From NCBI GenBank assembly GCA_900316795.1, contig ONEF01000002.1:124001-188000 (forward strand): a stretch of 64,000 nucleotides of DNA, in the 5' to 3' direction. Each line of letters opens with the position of its first letter. Positions within the stretch are counted from its first letter, which is position 1. The notes under the pieces are model-generated. The model saw nothing but the letters and a program-made list of their open reading frames with translations, made no database searches and had not been told where the DNA came from. The translations under genes and the position numbers were made by a program. This document shows, piece by piece, positions 62,284 to 64,000 of the stretch. This DNA is from an uncultured Bacteroidales bacterium (GTDB lineage: Bacteria; Bacteroidota; Bacteroidia; Bacteroidales; UBA932).

Positions 62284-63579
62284 CTACATCTTCTCCGTAG
62301 CGCTCTTTGCAGCCAGAACAGCTGTAGAGAATGCAAGCTGGAGGTTATATCCACCCGTATCTCCGTCCAAATCAAGCACTTCCCCCGCAAGATACAAACC
62401 TTCCACCAGTTTGGATTCCATTGTCTTTTGGGAAACTTCCTTCAGCGATACCCCTCCGTTGGTCACGACGCATCTTTCAAACCCAACGTATGACGCTATG
62501 TTGAATTTCAGGTTTTTCAACGCCTGCGGAAGCAAGGCCGCAGCTTTGCCTGGCTGCATATCCGCAAGCTGGCGTTCAAGATACAGGAAAGGAGATATCA
62601 TCTGATGAGGCAGCAGTCTGGAAAGCAGGTACTTGAGATTGTTGTTGCCACTGGAACTTTCTCGTTTGATTCTCTGATGGAGTTGCTCCTGGCTGAGAGC
62701 AGGCTTCAGGTCAAGCACCACAGAAATCTTCTGGCCGTTGTCCATAGCCTCCACGGCCTTGCGGCTTATCCGGAATCCGAGAGAACCTTCAATTCCGCCA
62801 TCTGTAAAGTCAATGTCCCCGAACTCTTCCTGTACGACAGCACCGTTCACCACAAGAGATACTGCTACATTTTTGAGCTGAAGTCCACAAAGAGATTTTC
62901 CGAAGCGAGAAAGGGTCCCGTCCTTTTCACGGTATTCACACGGAGTAAGGGCGGTAAGAGAAGGGCGACACTTGATGATGCTGTGCCCCAGAGACTTGGC
63001 AAAAGCATAGCCGTCGCCTGAGGAACCTGTAGATGGATATGACAGGCCTCCGGTTGCCAGGAGGACCTTCCGCGCCTTGACAAGATTTTCAACACAGGCA
63101 TCATCATCCTGGTACAAAACCTCGAACAGGTCAGACTTTTTAACTGAAAGCACTCTTGCAGATGTCTCCAGATCAACCACTCCTCCCCTTTTGATGCAAC
63201 CTGCAAGAGCATCGGTAACATCCATGGCCCTCATGCTCTTGGGGAATACCCTCTGCCCCCTTTCCACACTGAGTTCCAGTCCGATGGACTTGAAGAAATC
63301 CATCGTGTCGTGCGTTGAGAAATTGTAGAAAGCGTTCTTTGCAAACTGTGGATTGGGATGGATATGAGGGGAGAATTCATCCCACATACGTGTATTGGTC
63401 AGGTTACACCTTCCTTTGCCGGTAATGTTGATTTTGCGCCCGGGCCTTGGCATCTTTTCAAGCAAAACAACAGAGGGATGTGCCTGCAAACTTTTCCACT
63501 GCTCCGTAATCCAGGCAGCAGCCATCAGTCCTGCAGCACCTCCCCCTATTATTGCAAAGTCATAATTCCTTTCCGGCAT
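62284..63579 (-). CDS. HI0933/BaiN-family flavoprotein (NAD(P)/FAD oxidoreductase)
   Basis: 431 residues from the ATG at 63579; the longer frame adds residues before the conserved MPERNYDFAIIGGGAAGLMAA. The FAD-binding GGGAAG motif, KMPRPGRKINITGKGRCNLTN and the C-terminal LYLAGEVLDLDGDTGGYNLQLAFSTAVLAAKS are the family signature. The reaction is not established for most members; BaiN acts on bile-acid intermediates in clostridia. The stop is adjacent to the end of the convergent FAH-like gene. Confidence 0.9.
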   Translation of the reverse strand: MPERNYDFAIIGGGAAGLMAAAWITEQWKSLQAHPSVVLLEKMPRPGRKINITGKGRCNLTNTRMWDEFSPHIHPNPQFAKNAFYNFSTHDTMDFFKSIGLELSVERGQRVFPKSMRAMDVTDALAGCIKRGGVVDLETSARVLSVKKSDLFEVLYQDDDACVENLVKARKVLLATGGLSYPSTGSSGDGYAFAKSLGHSIIKCRPSLTALTPCEYREKDGTLSRFGKSLCGLQLKNVAVSLVVNGAVVQEEFGDIDFTDGGIEGSLGFRISRKAVEAMDNGQKISVVLDLKPALSQEQLHQRIKRESSSGNNNLKYLLSRLLPHQMISPFLYLERQLADMQPGKAAALLPQALKNLKFNIASYVGFERCVVTNGGVSLKEVSQKTMESKLVEGLYLAGEVLDLDGDTGGYNLQLAFSTAVLAAKSATEKM

Positions 63580-63596
63580 ATAGGAAACAAGCCTAT

Positions 63597-64000
63597 CTAT
63601 TTGACCTGAAGGCAAGCCAGTGCTATGGAATTGAGCTTGGTGTCAATGCTGTCTGCCCTTGAGGAAAGCACGCAAGGAGAAGATGCGCCGGCAACGAAAG
63701 CAGCTGTCCTCACACCAGGAACAAGCATGGTGTTGGACTTGTAGAAGACATTGCCGCTCTCGATGTTAGGGAACAGAAGTCCGTCTGCGTCACCTGCAAC
63801 CTCGCTCTTGAGCTTTTTGATGGATGCAGCCTCCTTGTTGATTGCAACGTCCAGAGCCAGAGGGCCGTCCACCAGACCCGGAAGCTGACCGCGGTCAGCC
63901 ATCTTGGCAAGCATTGCAGCCTCTACGCAGGCTGGCATACCGTCCAGCATCTGCTCGGTGGCGGCAACGGCGGCAATCTTAGGATTTGCAACTCCCAGAG
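63597..64000 (-). CDS. Phosphate acyltransferase (phosphate acetyl/butyryltransferase family), partial
   Basis: The minus frame is open from the right window edge to a stop at 63597 and encodes about 134 residues. The segment VANPKIAAVAATEQM, PGLVDGPLALDVAINKEAA, GDADGLLFPNIESGNVFYKS and the C-terminal FVAGASSPCVLSSRADSIDTKLNSIALAC match the C-terminal half of phosphate butyryl/acetyltransferases. The start lies beyond the window. It is followed after 17 bp by the flavoprotein gene on the same strand. Confidence 0.85.
   Translation of the reverse strand, partial: LGVANPKIAAVAATEQMLDGMPACVEAAMLAKMADRGQLPGLVDGPLALDVAINKEAASIKKLKSEVAGDADGLLFPNIESGNVFYKSNTMLVPGVRTAAFVAGASSPCVLSSRADSIDTKLNSIALACLQVK

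Overview
The window is chromosomal DNA from a member of the Bacteroidota, most likely order Bacteroidales (genus not assignable from sequence alone). Supporting signs: a 286-residue primary sigma factor without region 1.1, S46 dipeptidyl-peptidase, DUF4421- and DUF2807-type exported proteins, many outer-membrane barrels and lipoproteins, and promoters of the Bacteroidota type (TTTG, about 19-20 bp, TAnnTTTG). No rRNA, tRNA, CRISPR array, integrase or transposase was seen.

Layout. 1-9.2 kb: cell-envelope genes (barrel fragment, two tandem DUF4421 paralogues, a TonB-receptor-like barrel, S46 peptidase, lipoprotein, outer-membrane phospholipase A), then trpB2 with a leader peptide and attenuator. 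9.3-25.8 kb: housekeeping and stress genes (exonuclease III, acyltransferase, queA, an XRE regulator, pyrD-cinA, serine hydrolase, M19 dipeptidase, pruA, an ECF sigma/anti-sigma/DUF2807 operon, htpG). 26-29.4 kb: an accessory patch in which a RhuM-family gene, a higBA toxin-antitoxin pair and a truncated DUF1016 gene are each preceded by copies of one dispersed repeat; rhuM and higA also share a 30-bp 3' repeat. 29.4-42.4 kb: a defence island on the minus strand (lipoprotein-like ORF, KAP NTPase, hsdM, hsdS, small membrane protein, hsdR, DUF262-DUF1524 gene broken by one stop codon, DUF4268 protein, 2'-5' RNA ligase-like gene and terminator), with a divergent intact DUF1016 nuclease-like gene at its far end. 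42.4-64 kb: core genes again (TfoX-like protein, two exported paralogues, EamA transporter, dihydroorotase, GT2 mannosyltransferase-like enzyme, tex, ClC channel, Lys-rich protein, YgiQ radical SAM protein, argS, AGCS symporter, rpoD, dnaN, DnaQ-like exonuclease, a degenerate FAH-like protein, an HI0933-type flavoprotein and a partial phosphate acyltransferase).

How the genes work together. The type I restriction-modification genes form a close-packed operon, with accessory NTPase and membrane genes embedded in it, which suggests one defence unit. The rhuM/higBA/DUF1016 patch looks like separate insertions of gene cassettes with common ends: two copies sit on either side of two ordinary chromosomal genes. 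Across the whole window two short words are clearly over-represented: ATCGCTGA (25 copies by hand count, 17 of them extended to ATCGCTGAG) and the palindrome ATCGCGAT (7 copies).

Limits: all family calls come from reading motifs in the translations. No database search was run, and counts and identities were made by hand.
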